Below are positions 1-10,408 of a stretch of DNA of 38,840 bases, piece by piece; the first letter of the stretch is position 1, and every line of letters starts with the position of its first letter. This DNA is from Candidatus Ventrenecus stercoripullorum. GTDB taxonomy: Bacteria > Bacillota_I > Bacilli_A > RF39 > UBA660. The translations under genes and the position numbers were made by a program. The stretch covers positions 1-38,840 of the forward strand of contig DVGF01000037.1 in the NCBI GenBank assembly GCA_018712835.1, given 5' to 3'. The notes beneath the pieces were generated by a model that did not search any database, was not told where the DNA came from, and saw only the letters and a program-made list of their open reading frames with translations.

Positions 1-31
1 ATTTAATGTCCTCCTTTCTACTATAAACTAC

Positions 32-52
32 ACTACTATATTTTATAGTAGT
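32..52. promoter_or_regulatory. Perfect dyad ACTACTATA-TTT-TATAGTAGT plus an extra half-site CTACTATA at 18-25; likely operator upstream of a minus-strand gene starting left of the window
   Basis: 9-bp perfect inverted repeat adjacent to AAGGAGGA (RBS-like, minus strand) at about 10-18. Confidence 0.45.
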
Positions 53-128
53 TATCGTTAAAAGTCAATATATAATAAAAAAATAGATTAGTTGCACTGA
101 ACTAATTTATTTGTATAACTGCCTGTCG

Positions 129-166
129 TACCAAAAAGACTGTCATTACTGACAATCTTTTTGGTA
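129..166. terminator. Strong hairpin, probable bidirectional terminator
   Basis: TACCAAAAAGAcTGTCA-TTAC-TGACAaTCTTTTTGGTA, ~16-bp stem with one mismatch. Confidence 0.65.
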
Positions 167-206
167 AATTACTATTTATCTGTTAATTACATTATACCAT
201 AATAAA

Positions 207-232
207 AGTAGATTTTTACATCTACTCTATAA
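207..232 (-). terminator. Rho-independent terminator of the XRE gene
   Basis: AGTAGAT...ATCTACT followed on the minus strand by TTTTATT, just past the stop at 261. Confidence 0.5.
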
Positions 233-260
233 ATTGTATTCTTTAATTTATATAACCATT

Positions 261-770
261 TTAATTTTTCTTTCTAGTTAAGAAAACTCCAATCAGTAAT
301 CCCATCAAAATAATTGGTCCTATCCTAACAAACAACCATTCAAATGAATGAAAAGCGACTCCTAGAACAGCATTTTCAGGTTTACTATAATCCCAATTAA
401 AGTATGGACTATTTAATAAGATTAAAGATAAAAACATAATTATTATAATGATGCATAACGAGATTAATGTCCAATGAATTATTTTTCTTTTCTCTTTTTT
501 TCTTTGAGATAATTGTAAATTTATTATCTCCAATTTTTCAGAAATTACTTTTAAATCGTCTTCTTTAGATTCAGAAAGATTTTCACCTAGCAAAGTACTT
601 ACTGGTGTATCAAAAACTTCTGATATTGAAATTAACATCTCCGCATCTGGTACTGATAATCCCTGTTCCCATTTAGAAATCGTTTGTCTAACTACATTTA
701 ATTTTATCGCAAGTTCTTCTTGAGAAAGTCCTTTTGATTTTCTTACTGATTTTAGATTATCTTTCAACAT
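261..770 (-). CDS. XRE-family HTH transcriptional regulator with C-terminal membrane segments
   Basis: MLKDNLKSVRKSKGLSQEELAIKLNVVRQTISKWEQG HTH followed by two hydrophobic helices; start at 770 preferred over 830 because of AAAGGAG upstream. Confidence 0.85.
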   Translation of the reverse strand: MLKDNLKSVRKSKGLSQEELAIKLNVVRQTISKWEQGLSVPDAEMLISISEVFDTPVSTLLGENLSESKEDDLKVISEKLEIINLQLSQRKKEKRKIIHWTLISLCIIIIIMFLSLILLNSPYFNWDYSKPENAVLGVAFHSFEWLFVRIGPIILMGLLIGVFLTRKKN

Positions 771-909
771 TTTACAACTTCTCCTTTCTTTACAAATATT
801 ATATAAAGAATAGTCCGTTGCTACAAGCAATGCATATTAACATTTAAAGTTAGAATCTATAAATCATAATATTTTGTTAGATTTTACTTTATAAAAAAAT
901 GAAAAGTAT

Positions 910-1851
910 TTAGCTTTCCATTAAATATAGTTTATTTAATTCATATTTAACATCGATAGCAACACACTTACTAATATTATAACTTTTTATAACATAAGGA
1001 ATAATAGTTTCTATATCATTTTTGTTAAATATTTTATATGTCATACATAAAGGTTCAGATCCTGTTTGATAAGTATAATTTAAAATATTTTGAGTATCTT
1101 CTACTTTTAATAATCTTACATATAATCCATAATTTCTTTTAGATATAGAAATAAAATTTCTTTTCGATTTAAATCTATAATCTCTATATAATTTATTACA
1201 AATAATATTATCTCCTAATTTCATAATTCTATTAGAGATATTTTTAAACAATAATTCACAAATAGGTTCTTGCGGTTTTATAAGATAATCATATAATTCT
1301 TTAGCTAATTTAAATGCATATTCTAAATTATTTATATCTTCTACTAACAAATAATAACACAAAGATGTATTTTCATAACCTTTTCTAATTTTTAATTTGT
1401 TTTGTAAATCAAATTGTTTAACATCTTTTAAAAAACATATATATAAATCATTTTGATTGATTCGAACTTCTATAAATCTCTTTTTTAATTTATATACAAC
1501 AGTTTTTAATAAATAATTTCTTATTATATCTTTTCCTATAGAAATAATATATTCATCAAGTTTATCAAATAATTTAATAGTTTCATCTTTCTTATTGTAA
1601 GTTATATCTTTATAATTACTGGTATCATTATTATAAATTACATTGTTAATATTATCATCTTCACTTTTAAGCTTACAATTTTCCACTTTAACTTTCCTTT
1701 CTAATTTTGGATACTCCTCATTTTTTGAATAAATAACATTGTTATAAATCAAATTGAATGTAGAATAGACTTCAATATTGGAATGACTTTTCTTATTTAT
1801 ATAAGCATCTTCGAACTCAAAAATGTTCCTGTGTAACCACCAAGATTGCAA
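910..1851 (-). CDS. Hypothetical protein with two apparent DUF5655-like repeats; N-terminus probably truncated or mis-started at the junction with the PBP gene
   Basis: LFDKLDEYIISIG...KKRFIEVRI..LYICFL and LLFKNISNRIMKLG...KRNFISISKRNYGLYVRLL read as two similar modules; the start codon lies inside the PBP fragment in another frame. Confidence 0.45.
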   Translation of the reverse strand: MQSWWLHRNIFEFEDAYINKKSHSNIEVYSTFNLIYNNVIYSKNEEYPKLERKVKVENCKLKSEDDNINNVIYNNDTSNYKDITYNKKDETIKLFDKLDEYIISIGKDIIRNYLLKTVVYKLKKRFIEVRINQNDLYICFLKDVKQFDLQNKLKIRKGYENTSLCYYLLVEDINNLEYAFKLAKELYDYLIKPQEPICELLFKNISNRIMKLGDNIICNKLYRDYRFKSKRNFISISKRNYGLYVRLLKVEDTQNILNYTYQTGSEPLCMTYKIFNKNDIETIIPYVIKSYNISKCVAIDVKYELNKLYLMES

Positions 1852-2891
1852 CTATTTTCTACCACTTCTAGAAATGTTTGGGCACCATGTCCGCCACTTT
1901 TCCAACAATGGATAGTGGCTCCGTCTACATTTACACTGCCATCATCATAATAGGTATCTTCAAACAGGTTCACCGTTTGTTCTTCTAGTGATGTCGCTAG
2001 AGTCATAATTTTAAAGGTACTTCCTGGTTCATAAGTCATCCAAATTGGTAAGTTTTGGTTGATTGTCTCTGTGGTATAGTCTTGATAATTATTTGGGTCA
2101 AAGTTCGGACGACTTGCCATTGCTAGAACCTCACCAGTATCGGGGTCCATAGCAAGGATTAAGGCATGTTCTGGGGTATATTTACTCATAATATTATCCA
2201 GTTCTCGTTCGGCGGCGAGTTGAATATCTAAGTCAATGGTTAGTTGTAAGTCAATACCATCTTGGGGTTCTTCGTAGACCTCTGATAGTTCTAGACGATT
2301 TCCTTTGCCGTCAGAAAAATATTTAATTGCCCCATTCTTGCCTGTTAGATAATCATCATATGTTAGTTCTAATCCAGAAAGTCCTTGATTATCAATTCCT
2401 ACGTAGCCAAGAACATGAGATAGCACACTACCATATGGATAGTACCGTTTACTTTCTTTTACTAAATAGACTCCATCGTATCCTAATTCATCGATTTTTG
2501 ATGCAACGTCATAGGAAAGTTGTCTTCCTTCTGGATGCACTCTTTCAATGCTCGTTTTTTTACTGACATGAGCAAGCATATCTTCATAATCACTATGTAG
2601 AATTTCACTTAGTTTCTCGGCAACTTCTTCTTTATTCTGAATTTGGTTTGGAATTAATACTAATGAAGTCGTTGTAATATTTGTTGCGAGGACTTTGCCA
2701 TTACGGTCATAGATAGTTCCGCGATCTGCACCGATTGGAAGTTCTCTACTCCATAAAGACTCTGCTAGTGTGCTTAATTTTTGATAATCAAACACTTGAA
2801 TATAAAATACACGAATCACAATAATAATTAAAAGACAAAAAATAAAAAGGAAAAAGAAACGTATTCTTGTATGAATATCTCTAAAAAACAT
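1797..2891 (-). pseudogene. SpoVD/PBP2-like penicillin-binding protein, 3' truncated
   Basis: N-terminal TM, dimerisation domain, active-site GSTFK and SxN region NSCN present; sequence diverges right after SCNLG and no KTG/KSG motif follows. Confidence 0.8.
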
Positions 2892-2971
2892 AGAATCACC
2901 TAATGCATCCTATGTGTTACGTTTTCATTTTATGTAAATTTACTAAATTTGTTTTAGGCATTTCATTAATA

Positions 2972-3086
2972 CTAGAAGTCAATGACAGTTGCACCTTTTT
3001 CTAACCACTTTTTGTAAATAATCGCACCTTTTTCTAACCACTTTTCACAAATAGTTGCACCTTTTTCTAAGGACTTTTTGACAAAA
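2972..3086 (-). repeat. Three tandem copies of a 33-bp unit (about 2988-3086), open on the minus strand as 11-residue repeats xKWLEKGATIx
   Basis: GTTGCACCTTTTTCTAACCACTTTTTGTAAATA-type units begin at 2988, 3021 and 3054; minus-strand frame reads KKSLEKGATIC EKWLEKGAIIY KKWLEKGATVIDF*. Confidence 0.8.
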
Positions 3087-3104
3087 TCATTATTTTCTCC
3101 CGAA

Positions 3105-3242
3105 TTATTCCCTGTTTTCGCTTGAATAAAAAGACTTTCTCATCCTATGTAGTTTTTCTTGACTTTCTTTTGCTTCAGTAATACAGTAAACAATATCTAA
3201 GATAAACGTGATTAAAATTAAAAATAAAAACACAAACAACAT
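3105..3242 (-). CDS. Small membrane protein (45 aa), possibly the 5' part of a frameshifted gene that continues into the 33-bp repeats
   Basis: AAGGTGG RBS then ATG; MLFVFLFLILITFILDIVYCITEAKESQEKLHRMRKSFYSSENRE*. Confidence 0.5.
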   Translation of the reverse strand: MLFVFLFLILITFILDIVYCITEAKESQEKLHRMRKSFYSSENRE

Positions 3243-3274
3243 CAATACCACCTTAAGAATATATATGTGGTTTT

Positions 3275-3718
3275 TTATTGTTTATGTTTGTTTTTTTGAA
3301 ATAAAAAGATTTGAAAATATGAAAGGATTCCTACTGCACTCCCACAAGAATCAATGGCAACATCCAATAGTCTTGGTGCTCTTCCGCCTATAAACATTTG
3401 ATGGAATTCATCGCTCGCAGCATAAAGAGCACAGAAAAGAAAAATCCAAATCAGGTTTTTGATTGTTAGCTTTTGATAGTTTTTTAAAAGATTGGCACAC
3501 AGTATTCCTAGAATTGCATATTCTGTAAAATGGGCTAGTTTACGAATAACAAATGATGCAACATTACTAGTTAACGGAATATGGATGATATCTTCTATTA
3601 TTTTTAATATTCCATTTGATACGTTAGAACTTTCAGGACCAGTTTGGTTGGAAAAAAGAAAGATAATCAAAAGCCAACTTATTAGTAAGACCCATGATAA
3701 TGCTTTCTTTTTATTCAT
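3275..3718 (-). CDS. VanZ-family membrane protein
   Basis: LIIFLFSNQTGPESS, RKLAHFTEYAILGIL, ALYAASDEFHQMFIGGRAPRLLDVAIDSCGSAVG are VanZ-like motifs. Confidence 0.85.
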   Translation of the reverse strand: MNKKKALSWVLLISWLLIIFLFSNQTGPESSNVSNGILKIIEDIIHIPLTSNVASFVIRKLAHFTEYAILGILCANLLKNYQKLTIKNLIWIFLFCALYAASDEFHQMFIGGRAPRLLDVAIDSCGSAVGILSYFQIFLFQKNKHKQ

Positions 3719-5189
3719 CTAAAACCTCATTTAATTTGTTTACTGCTTCGGTTACTGTTTCTAGTTTTGGTTGCATGACATATAGATTTTGATTTGGATA
3801 GCTATAGGTTGGTAGGTATGCTCCGGTACCATCGACATTGTAACTAGAAATGTTCCATGAAGCCATATCGTCTATTTGCATTTTTACTAAGCTTGTTATC
3901 TCATCCATTGTCATATTTGTTTCAAATGTTCCATCTAAAGCATTTAGGATATTTGTATAATTAGAAATAATCGTACTAGAGCTTGTTACTTTGTTAATGA
4001 TTAATTCGATTACTTGTTCTTGGTTTTCTCCACGATGTCTATCTCCAGTAGAATATGCATGACGTTCTCTTGCGAAAGCTAACGCACAATCTCCGTATAC
4101 ATAGTTATATCCTGGATTAAATGAACAATTTCGGTTGGTCCAGCAAGAGAAAGTATAATCAACATCTGAATAAATATTAATTCCACCAATGGCATCAACT
4201 AAATTTACAACGGCATTAAAGTTTACTCTTACATAGTAAGGGATATCTATTTCAAGTAAATCTTCAATAGTGGCCATTGTTAAATCTACTCCACCAATGG
4301 TTCCAGTATGAGTTAATTTATCACTGCTACTAGTACCATGCACTGTTACATAATAATCTCTTGGAATATGAACCATTAGCACTTTCTTAGTATTTGGATT
4401 CACAGCTAGAATAATGTTAACGTCACTTAAACTACGACTTGGTAATTTTCCGCTTCTCGTATCAATACCACTTAGATATACTACAAATGGTTCTTTTGTA
4501 ACATCTATTCCAGAAGAAGTATTCTCTACTTCTGTAGTGATTTCAATCGTATCTAATATTCTGACCTTTGACTCGTATTCTTCATCGTTTTGAACCATTG
4601 CATCGTAATTACCTGAGTTTACTAAGACAATTAATTCTGTGTTTTCTGTTACTTGTTCTAGTAAAGTTATAATATTTTCTTGGTATTCTATATTTACTGA
4701 TACTTTTTCTTTTAAAGCACTTTCTAGCGGGGACATATCTTCTTGGTCTTTATAAGAAGAAACGGTGTGGTCCGCAATATCGTTAATGCTCTGATATGAG
4801 GCATCTTTGTTTACGATAATGTTATAAATATTGGTTTCATAAGTTGCTCCTAAATTTGCTTTTAAAAAACTTATTGTCTCATTAATTTTTGTAACCGCAA
4901 ATCCTTCTAAACACATAAATGCAATTGCAAATATATTTAATATTACTAAGACCCATGTTCTAGTATTTTTCTTTAATATAAAGATACCGTGTAGTGATAA
5001 TAATATTACGAATACTACCACTACTATTAGGAAATATTTTAATGGTAGAACGTTTGCTGAGTATATGAAGTATCCTAGTACAATCATAAATAGAATGGAA
5101 ATAACCCATATTGCTATGCTAAACTTGTGCAATACTTTATTTTTCTTCTTTGTTTTTTTCTTTGCCATAATAAACCTCTTTCTCGTCAA
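3711..5189 (-). CDS. LytR-CpsA-Psr (LCP) family protein, cell-wall glycopolymer ligase
   Basis: YLSGIDTRSG, SDVNIILAVNPNTKKVLMVHIPRDYYV, FARERHAYSTGDRHRGENQEQVI. Confidence 0.92.
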   Translation of the reverse strand: MTRKRFIMAKKKTKKKNKVLHKFSIAIWVISILFMIVLGYFIYSANVLPLKYFLIVVVVFVILLSLHGIFILKKNTRTWVLVILNIFAIAFMCLEGFAVTKINETISFLKANLGATYETNIYNIIVNKDASYQSINDIADHTVSSYKDQEDMSPLESALKEKVSVNIEYQENIITLLEQVTENTELIVLVNSGNYDAMVQNDEEYESKVRILDTIEITTEVENTSSGIDVTKEPFVVYLSGIDTRSGKLPSRSLSDVNIILAVNPNTKKVLMVHIPRDYYVTVHGTSSSDKLTHTGTIGGVDLTMATIEDLLEIDIPYYVRVNFNAVVNLVDAIGGINIYSDVDYTFSCWTNRNCSFNPGYNYVYGDCALAFARERHAYSTGDRHRGENQEQVIELIINKVTSSSTIISNYTNILNALDGTFETNMTMDEITSLVKMQIDDMASWNISSYNVDGTGAYLPTYSYPNQNLYVMQPKLETVTEAVNKLNEVLDE

Positions 5190-5267
5190 TTTCTTTTTCT
5201 ATTATACTATAAATAAGGTTATTTTTCACAATATATTTTTGTAGAGTGTCAAGTAATAATACATTTT

Positions 5268-6434
5268 CTAATCTCTACTAAATAAGTCTCTTGTATATAC
5301 TTTATCTGATACATCGTTTAAACTATCATCATATCGATTCACTAGTATCACATCAGAAAGAGTTTTAAATTCATTAAAATCTTGAATTACTTTACTATTA
5401 TAAAATTCTCTTTCTTTTAAAGTTGGTTCATAAATGATGACTTCTACACCATTTGCTTTAATTTGTTTCATAACTCCTTGAATGGCACTTGCTCTAAAAT
5501 TATCTGAACCACTTTTCATCGTTAAACGATATATCCCCACTACTTTTGGATTCCTTTTTAATATCATTTCAGCAATGTGATCTTTTCTGGTTCGATTTGA
5601 TTCTACAATTGCGCTAATAAGATTTTCTGGAACATCTTTGTAATTAGCTTTTAATTGTTTGGTATCTTTTGGTAGACAATATCCACCATAGCCAAAAGAA
5701 GGATTATTATAATGAGTTCCTATTCTCGGGTCTAAACATACTCCTTCAATGATATCTTTCGTATTCAATCCTTTTAACTCCGCATAAGTATCTAATTCAT
5801 TAAAATAAGCCACTCTAAGTGCTAAATAAGTATTAGCAAATAACTTTACTGCTTCTGCTTCAGTATTATTCATATAAAGTACTGGAATATCTTCTTTCAT
5901 AGCACAAGATTGTAGCATTTCTACAAACACTTTCGCTCTTTCAGATTTTTCTCCCGCAATAATTCTAGATGGGTACAAATTATCATATAAAGCTTTTCCT
6001 TCTCTTAAAAATTCTGGAGAAAAGAAAATATTGTCGATTTGATATTTCTTTTTTACATTATCAATAAATCCCACTGGTATAGTAGATTTTACAACTATCG
6101 TAGTATCAATATTCATAGAAATTACTTTCGTAATAATATCTTCTACAGAAGATGTATCAAAAAAATTTTTCTCATCATCATAATTGGTTGGTGTACTAAT
6201 TATAATATAATCAGTATCACAAAAAGCTTCTTGATAATCCATCGTTGCTTTTAAATTCAACTCTTTTTCTCTAAAAAACTTTTCAATATATTCATCCTTT
6301 ATAGGACTAATTCTCTTATTTATTTTTTCTACTTTTTCTGGAACGATATCTAATGCTATTACTTCATATTTTTGACTTAGTAATGTTGCAAGTGATAAAC
6401 CTACATATCCTGTTCCTGCTACTGCTATTTTCAT
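5268..6434 (-). CDS. ugd: UDP-glucose 6-dehydrogenase / nucleotide-sugar dehydrogenase
   Basis: [20 protein letters not shown] Rossmann motif; [28 protein letters not shown]. Confidence 0.93.
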   Translation of the reverse strand: MKIAVAGTGYVGLSLATLLSQKYEVIALDIVPEKVEKINKRISPIKDEYIEKFFREKELNLKATMDYQEAFCDTDYIIISTPTNYDDEKNFFDTSSVEDIITKVISMNIDTTIVVKSTIPVGFIDNVKKKYQIDNIFFSPEFLREGKALYDNLYPSRIIAGEKSERAKVFVEMLQSCAMKEDIPVLYMNNTEAEAVKLFANTYLALRVAYFNELDTYAELKGLNTKDIIEGVCLDPRIGTHYNNPSFGYGGYCLPKDTKQLKANYKDVPENLISAIVESNRTRKDHIAEMILKRNPKVVGIYRLTMKSGSDNFRASAIQGVMKQIKANGVEVIIYEPTLKEREFYNSKVIQDFNEFKTLSDVILVNRYDDSLNDVSDKVYTRDLFSRD

Positions 6435-7909
6435 AAACTCTCTCTCTTTCTTGCATTTTTTTTCAAAAACATATCTATTTTAGGCTGTATTATTTCTAGA
6501 TAAAAATTACTTTTTAATAAAAGATGAATGCAAAAATAACCACCGATTGATAAAACTATTGCTACAAACGTCTTTAGGTACAATTGAGGAATCAAATAAG
6601 TACTCAACCCGCAGATAACGACAATCCAAAGACACCCAACAATAGAGCAAATAACGTTTTTGGAATCTAAATGAAATGGCACAATTTGTTTTGCTTTTAA
6701 CCAACAAATTATACACATTAAGATCTCAGATAATAATGTTGTTATAGCTGCTCCACAAATACCTAAAACAGGCAATAAAGCGAAATTGAGTAAGATATTC
6801 ATAGCCGAAGAAATTATTGACACAATTAATACGATTTTTTCTTTTTTATAATTAACTAAAATGGCATTTGCAAAAAAATAAGCGCAAGTAGCAAAAAGAA
6901 GTGATATGGACAATATCGCTAAAGGCTGATATGCACTGAGATATTCCTTGCCAGCAGCAATAAGGACAACTGGCTTACTTATCATAAACAAACCCATTGA
7001 TAAAGGCAAAATAAACACCATCACGACATTTAATACTTTATTCATAAATTCTGCAGAATCTTTTTGTTTGCTACCAATATAATAAGAAATTCTAGGTATT
7101 GATACTGCGATAATAGCGTTGACAAGTTGTTTAGCAATTGTATATATTTTTGCCGCAGCACTATAAAGTCCTACTGCATCATCTCCGTTCATAATCCCTA
7201 ATAAAGTAATATCTGAATTAATGTAAATTTGTTGCGAGAGCACACTGAAAAATAAAATTAAAATAGGTGTAATATGTTTTTTTAAATTCATATGAGGCGT
7301 AAAGTGAATTTTCAAATTTTTACGAGTTTTAAAATAATTTAATATATTTGCTCCACTACTAGATAGAACAACAATAAAAACATAGAAAGGTAAATCATTA
7401 GGAGTGTGCACAAATAAAAACATTAGAATAATAGATATTATTTGAAATATAATTGTCCGAAATGTAATATATTTAAATTCTTCATAAATAGACAATAACC
7501 AATCCATACCAATGGTATTAAAAATAATTGTAAAACTTAAGATAAATAAAAGTGCACGATACTCATGTAGTCCTGGTATAAAAAAAATAGTTGCCATTAA
7601 CACCCCAAATGCAATAAAAGTAGAAAAAAGATTAATAGAAAATACTTCACTTGCAAATTGACTCATTTTTTTACGATCCGATTTATACTGACTACCTTCA
7701 CGAATAGCGTAGCTTGAAATGCCCAAAGCTGCTAGCAAAACGAAGTAATTGACAATTGAATTACTAAATTGATATTTTCCATAATAATCTACTCCTAAAG
7801 TTCTTGAAATATATGGAAAGGTAATAAGCGGAAAAAGAATGTTTAGTACTGCTCTAATACCATTCATTATAGCATTCTTTGTTAATGATTTTTTTTTCAA
7901 TACAATCAC
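6431..7909 (-). CDS. Polysaccharide flippase (MATE/Wzx-like)
   Basis: Multi-TM protein; [35 protein letters not shown]. Confidence 0.9.
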   Translation of the reverse strand: MIVLKKKSLTKNAIMNGIRAVLNILFPLITFPYISRTLGVDYYGKYQFSNSIVNYFVLLAALGISSYAIREGSQYKSDRKKMSQFASEVFSINLFSTFIAFGVLMATIFFIPGLHEYRALLFILSFTIIFNTIGMDWLLSIYEEFKYITFRTIIFQIISIILMFLFVHTPNDLPFYVFIVVLSSSGANILNYFKTRKNLKIHFTPHMNLKKHITPILILFFSVLSQQIYINSDITLLGIMNGDDAVGLYSAAAKIYTIAKQLVNAIIAVSIPRISYYIGSKQKDSAEFMNKVLNVVMVFILPLSMGLFMISKPVVLIAAGKEYLSAYQPLAILSISLLFATCAYFFANAILVNYKKEKIVLIVSIISSAMNILLNFALLPVLGICGAAITTLLSEILMCIICWLKAKQIVPFHLDSKNVICSIVGCLWIVVICGLSTYLIPQLYLKTFVAIVLSIGGYFCIHLLLKSNFYLEIIQPKIDMFLKKNARKRESL

Positions 7910-7911
7910 TC

Positions 7912-8640
7912 CTATTTAATTTTGTATAATTTTAATTTACTTAATATTATTTTAGCATAATATTTTATTTTTGAGTCATGATATCTTTTACCAGTAGATC
8001 CAGAAATTCCTCTCACTTTAGGCAAAATAGGGAACATTTTATATACAATCTTTTGTTTTAAAATGATATTTTTAAAAATATGTTCCAACCATATATCTTT
8101 TTTGTCATTTACTTTAAGATAACAATTAATAAAATTTCTTTCATAGACTGACTTTTGAATCATATAAAAGCGTGTTTCACACCTTCTAGTTTTAGTCATA
8201 TCAAAATAATTGCAATGATTAGAGCAAAGTTTTAAAAGTGTGTTAATATTGGTAACATAGAGGCGCCCTGTTATTTTAATTAGATAATCCATATTTTTAA
8301 TCAATTTACTATTATTTAAAATATATTTTATAATCTCTCCTTCTCCGTATCCTTTTCCATGACGAACTGTTTCAGATGTATTTCCGTGAAAAGACAGGTA
8401 TTCGAATTGTTTTTTATATTTCGTTGCTAATTTTTCTAAATAAGAAAGATTAGATATTATGGTATTAGAATTATCACAATAAATTATATTCTTAAGTTTA
8501 GTTTTTGCGATATAGAAAAGTAAAGCGTCAAAATATTGTTTTTCTCTCTCTGTTTTACCTTTCAAAGCTAGTGAAAACACTTTTTCATTAGGTTTTATAG
8601 TACTGGTTATTAATAAAACTGTTTTCTCTAATTTTAGCAT
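7912..8640 (-). CDS. Hypothetical glycosyltransferase-like protein of the polysaccharide locus
   Basis: GKGYGEGEIIKYILNNS...YLIKITGRLYV; start at 8640 (MLKLEKTVLL) more plausible than 8730. Confidence 0.6.
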   Translation of the reverse strand: MLKLEKTVLLITSTIKPNEKVFSLALKGKTEREKQYFDALLFYIAKTKLKNIIYCDNSNTIISNLSYLEKLATKYKKQFEYLSFHGNTSETVRHGKGYGEGEIIKYILNNSKLIKNMDYLIKITGRLYVTNINTLLKLCSNHCNYFDMTKTRRCETRFYMIQKSVYERNFINCYLKVNDKKDIWLEHIFKNIILKQKIVYKMFPILPKVRGISGSTGKRYHDSKIKYYAKIILSKLKLYKIK

Positions 8641-8644
8641 ATGA

Positions 8645-9586
8645 TTAATTCCTTTCATTTGAATTATCGACAATAATCCATTTTTTTCTAACAGGGAATA
8701 ATCGATATTGTTTTCCGTCCCAAGAGGCATATCTTGGCGCTACAACTTCTTGGCTTTTTATAGTTGATAAATATGCTCCCCAAAAAGAAAAGGTGCTATT
8801 TGAAATAACTATACTCTTAGCTTTGCTCATCATATACATATCGATTTTACTTTGGGTAATATCATGTGAGATAATTGCGTCAATTGTGTAGTTTTTAAAA
8901 AAATTTTTGGCATATTCAACATCATCTGTAAAAATAACTAACGGTAAATTATTAGGATTAATAATATCTAGAGCCTTTTTATAGTAGCTTATATCACATA
9001 AGTTATATTTAGCGTTTAAAAAGTCTCCACCTCTAACATGTACAGCCACTACTTCCTTAGAAGACAATTTTTTTAATAACTTTTTATCAAAATCTGAAAG
9101 TTTACTTTCTAATGAAAAAATATTTATTAGTTCATCTCGATAAGGTTCGAAATAATCAGTCCTTTGCCAAAATCCCCTTAAATACCAATCTCCATTTTGT
9201 AGTTCATCAATTTTATCTACATAATTATTTTGAGAATCATCATATATTGTTTTTTTGGCTTTTTTACGAAATATTCTATTCATTATTGATAAGTATTTAT
9301 TTTGAAAATTATGTAGTATAAAACGTTTTATGTTTTTTGGGAGTTTTTGACATTTTTTACTATAAATTAAGCCATTGTATACTTTTCTAAAATCTGCTTT
9401 TGATGCGAGTTTTATTTTTATTTTAAATACATTATCCAACTCAAATCCATTATGTTCATGCTCAATATTATAATGAAAATTTTCTCCTTTGATAACTTGG
9501 CTAGGATATTTCCTTGTTAAAGAATACTGCATTGCGTACTGAAACATTTGGTTTCCTAAGCCACCACAATATCTTATTACAATCAT
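8645..9586 (-). CDS. Glycosyltransferase family 11, alpha-1,2-fucosyltransferase-like
   Basis: IRYCGGLGNQMFQYA, VAVHVRGGDFLN, FTDDVEYAKNFF, SNSTFSFWGAYLS. Confidence 0.88.
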   Translation of the reverse strand: MIVIRYCGGLGNQMFQYAMQYSLTRKYPSQVIKGENFHYNIEHEHNGFELDNVFKIKIKLASKADFRKVYNGLIYSKKCQKLPKNIKRFILHNFQNKYLSIMNRIFRKKAKKTIYDDSQNNYVDKIDELQNGDWYLRGFWQRTDYFEPYRDELINIFSLESKLSDFDKKLLKKLSSKEVVAVHVRGGDFLNAKYNLCDISYYKKALDIINPNNLPLVIFTDDVEYAKNFFKNYTIDAIISHDITQSKIDMYMMSKAKSIVISNSTFSFWGAYLSTIKSQEVVAPRYASWDGKQYRLFPVRKKWIIVDNSNERN

Positions 9587-9604
9587 TATTTATTCTCCTT
9601 TCTT

Positions 9605-10399
9605 TTAACGAAAAATGCTAAAAACATGTTTGATTATTTGCTTTATGAGTTTCCATAACGTTAATTTTTCAAATTTATGTAAGTATAGTATTAGTGGTAG
9701 TTTTGGTGTATTATGCCTAGTTTTTTTGTATATATAATTTTTATCGTTTTTATACGATTTTGGAAAAAGACGCCGTTGCGAAATATCTTTAAATACTGGT
9801 ATTTCATATTTTTTGCATAATAAACTAAATACTGATTGATCTTCTCTATGAGAAATAAAGTATGATTTTTCTTTATCATTGTCAGCTGGACTAATCACAG
9901 CATAATCGCAGCAATACATCAACCATTCTTTCATAAACTTTCTAACTGCAGGAGTATTTTTGACGCAAAAATAGGTAGCTATCACTTGATTTGACTCGTA
10001 ATATCTTTTTTCAGTGCATTTCATTTTAAAGAAGGCTTCACTTTTCGTGAATTGCTTTTCTATTAATGGAATATCGAAAACTATCATATCATATTTTTCT
10101 GTATAACTTGTTACTTTTTTTATATTTCCTATAAAAAAAGCTCCTGAGTCACAATACATCAAAATGTCATTTTCTTCTAATTCATTTAAAACACGATTTA
10201 TAATATATGGTTTCCACAACCATAACCCGTTTCCTCTTTTTATATCTAATATTTTTTTGTGCTTTTCGTAAAATGATTTTTCTATATTTTCTGGCCCAAA
10301 AGATAGGACTTTATCTGCCCCAAATTTATAGGCTGTTTTAGTATTCAACTTCTGAACACTTTTATATTTATCATTTGCGTAGTTAACAACATAAACCAT
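9605..10399 (-). CDS. Putative glycosyltransferase-like/capsule biosynthesis protein
   Basis: GNGLWLWKPYIINRVLNELEENDILMYCDSG pattern; position in the GT cluster. Confidence 0.5.
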   Translation of the reverse strand: MVYVVNYANDKYKSVQKLNTKTAYKFGADKVLSFGPENIEKSFYEKHKKILDIKRGNGLWLWKPYIINRVLNELEENDILMYCDSGAFFIGNIKKVTSYTEKYDMIVFDIPLIEKQFTKSEAFFKMKCTEKRYYESNQVIATYFCVKNTPAVRKFMKEWLMYCCDYAVISPADNDKEKSYFISHREDQSVFSLLCKKYEIPVFKDISQRRLFPKSYKNDKNYIYKKTRHNTPKLPLILYLHKFEKLTLWKLIKQIIKHVFSIFR

Positions 10400-10408
10400 T
10401 TTCGTTTC

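Noticed and set aside
2327-2566. Plus-strand 79-aa ORF within the PBP fragment
   Set aside because: Antisense to clear PBP coding sequence and no RBS.
2988-3086. CRISPR array
   Set aside because: Units are directly tandem (33-bp period) with no unique spacers, and remain open as an 11-codon repeat.
6507-6716. Minus-strand 69-aa ORF inside the flippase
   Set aside because: Alternative frame of the longer, well-supported flippase ORF.
9691-9879. Minus-strand 62-aa ORF inside the 9605-10399 gene
   Set aside because: Alternative frame of a longer ORF with better start context.
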